Shown here piece by piece: positions 4,373 to 5,721 of a DNA stretch of 5,721 nucleotides. Each line of letters begins with the position of its first letter. Within the stretch, counting starts at the first letter, position 1. Both the position numbers and the translations under genes were made by a program. Source of the stretch: Lachnospiraceae bacterium UBA3821 (lineage in GTDB: Bacteria > Bacillota > Clostridia > Lachnospirales > Lachnospiraceae); contig DFDT01000191.1 in assembly GCA_002368865.1 (NCBI GenBank), positions 1 through 5,721 on the forward strand, given 5' to 3'. The notes under the pieces are model-generated. The model did no database searches. It was not told the DNA's origin and was given only the letters and a program-made list of their open reading frames with translations.

Positions 4373-5721
4373 ATGAAAAAACTTTTGGATTTACTCACGG
4401 AGGAGATGGGAAAGGCATTCGCGGCAGCAGGCTATGATGCGGCGCTTGGCAAAGTGTCTGTGTCGAACCGTCCGGATCTGTGTGAATACCAGTGCAACGG
4501 CGCGATGGCGGGGGCGAAGCAGTACAAGAAAGCGCCCATTATGATCGCGAACGAGGTGGCAAAAGAATTGCAGGGCGGGCAGGTGTTTGCCAAGGTGAAT
4601 GCGGTGGCGCCCGGGTTCTTGAATTTAAAGCTGTCGGAGGCATTTCTGGCAGGCTATATCCGAGAGATGGAAAGCTTGGAGAAATTCGGACTGGACAAGC
4701 CGGCTAAGCGGAAGAAGATCATCATTGACTACGGCGGAGCGAATGTGGCAAAGCCGCTGCATGTGGGGCATATCCGTTCTGCAGTGATCGGCGAGAGTAT
4801 CAAGCGGATCTGCCGGTATGCGGGACATGAGGTGATCGGCGATGTGCATCTGGGGGACTGGGGCCTGCAGATGGGTCTGGTGATCACGGGAGTGCAGGAT
4901 CGTCAGCCTGATCTGCCGTATTTTGATGAAAATTTCACCGGAGAGTATCCGGCGGAGGCTCCGTTTACTATTTCGGAACTGGAGAAGATCTATCCGGCTG
5001 CCAGCGCGAAGTCCAAGGAGGATCCGGCCTACAAGGCGCGTGCGATGGAGGCAACATTTAAGCTGCAGAGCGGAGTGCGCGGGTATCGCGCGCTTTGGAA
5101 ACATATCCTGAATGTATCGGTGGCGGATCTGAAGAAGAATTACGGCAGTCTGAATGTGGAGTTTGATCTGTGGAAGGGTGAAAGTGATGTGCATGATATC
5201 ATCCCGGACATGGTAAAATATATGAAGGAGGGCGGATATGCCTATATCAGCGACGGGGCGCTGGTGGTAGACGTGAAGGAAGAGACGGACACCAAGGAGA
5301 TGCCCCCCTGCATGATCCTGAAATCGGACGGCGCGTCCCTGTACAATACCACAGATCTTGCGACGATCATGGAGCGTATGAAGCTGTATCATCCTGACGA
5401 GATCGTGTATGTGGTGGACAAGCGGCAGGATCTGTACTTTGAGCAGGTGTTTCGCTGCGCCCGCAAGACCAAGCTGGTGGAGCCGGAAACGGAATTAAAA
5501 TTCCTGGGCTTCGGCACGATGAACGGCAAGGACGGCAAGCCGTTCAAGACCCGCGACGGCGGTGTGATGCGTCTGGAGAACCTGATCGCGGACACGAAGG
5601 AAGAGATGTATAAAAAGATCAAGGAAGGCCGGGAAATGTCTGACGGGGAGGCACAGACTGTGGCGGATATCGTGGCGGTATCGGCGCTGAAGTATGGCGA
5701 TCTGTCCAATCAGGCTTCCAA
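4373..5721 (+). CDS. argS: Arginyl-tRNA synthetase, 3' end beyond window
   Basis: ArgS charges tRNA-Arg with arginine in the cytoplasm using ATP. 449 codons are visible before the window ends, of roughly 560-590 expected, so the C-terminal anticodon-binding domain (DALR type) is mostly missing only because of the window edge. Residues 1 to about 95 form the ArgS-specific N-terminal domain that contacts the tRNA D-loop. The class I catalytic core follows, with IIDYGGANVAKPLHVGHIRS (the HIGH signature HVGH at 130-133), GDVHLGDWGLQMG (157-169) and the ArgS form of the second signature, GTMNGKDGKPFKTRDGG, from about residue 381 in place of KMSKS. The RBS AGAGAGGA (4358-4365) lies 7 bases before the ATG. 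The gene has its own promoter and is GC-richer than the accessory genes to its left, as expected for a core gene. No frameshift or missing motif is seen. Confidence 0.95.
   Translation, partial: MKKLLDLLTEEMGKAFAAAGYDAALGKVSVSNRPDLCEYQCNGAMAGAKQYKKAPIMIANEVAKELQGGQVFAKVNAVAPGFLNLKLSEAFLAGYIREMESLEKFGLDKPAKRKKIIIDYGGANVAKPLHVGHIRSAVIGESIKRICRYAGHEVIGDVHLGDWGLQMGLVITGVQDRQPDLPYFDENFTGEYPAEAPFTISELEKIYPAASAKSKEDPAYKARAMEATFKLQSGVRGYRALWKHILNVSVADLKKNYGSLNVEFDLWKGESDVHDIIPDMVKYMKEGGYAYISDGALVVDVKEETDTKEMPPCMILKSDGASLYNTTDLATIMERMKLYHPDEIVYVVDKRQDLYFEQVFRCARKTKLVEPETELKFLGFGTMNGKDGKPFKTRDGGVMRLENLIADTKEEMYKKIKEGREMSDGEAQTVADIVAVSALKYGDLSNQAS

Noticed and set aside
4492..4707. Second plus-strand frame inside argS
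   Set aside because: It is out of phase with argS over its N-terminal domain and has low-complexity Gly/Arg composition.
4625..5392. 255-codon open frame on the minus strand opposite argS
   Set aside because: It lies entirely within the well-supported argS gene, its translation is rich in His, Arg and Leu as expected of an antisense shadow of GC-rich coding DNA, and no family motif is visible.

Overview
The window looks like the chromosome of an anaerobic Gram-positive gut Firmicute, most likely a Lachnospiraceae/Clostridium cluster XIVa relative. This is inferred from AGGAGG-type ribosome binding sites, the mix of AT-rich accessory and GC-richer housekeeping codon use, and the gene families present. 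All supported genes are on the + strand.

Bases 1-1104 hold a decayed, AT-rich two-gene unit. The first gene enters from the left edge and can be followed through two frameshifts to a stop at 803. It is not a family I can name. Its last codons overlap by 14 bases the start of a SIR2-like gene (790-1104), which keeps the GSGLS nucleotide-binding loop but is far too short to be an active NADase. The overlap indicates a former translationally coupled pair, probably a degraded anti-phage operon. Bases 1105-1358 have no convincing gene. They carry a pair of near-identical direct repeats 68 bp apart and scraps of possible coding sequence.

Bases 1359-4294 form a tight run of four genes: an L-2-amino-thiazoline-4-carboxylate hydrolase-family protein (1359-2000); one base later an AlbA_2/Schlafen-type regulator with an ATPase-like domain and a C-terminal winged helix (2002-3441); a 36-residue hydrophobic mini-protein with a strong RBS (3482-3592); and a metallo-beta-lactamase-fold hydrolase (3620-4294). 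Spacings of 1, 40 and 27 bases suggest co-transcription. The linker of the regulator contains A-runs in a -1 slippery phase, an inverted repeat and a tandem GAGCGAAGTT repeat.

Bases 4295-4372 contain a good sigma-A-type promoter for argS, with a palindrome at the -10/start region that shares the AT-rich core of an ArgR box. The arginyl-tRNA synthetase gene (4373 to the right edge) is intact but cut off by the window. The layout is therefore a decayed defence remnant on the left, a small accessory operon in the middle and a core housekeeping gene on the right. The most interesting points are the broken SIR2 operon, the unexplained direct repeats, the unlisted mini-protein, the possible slippage site in the regulator and the argS operator-like palindrome.
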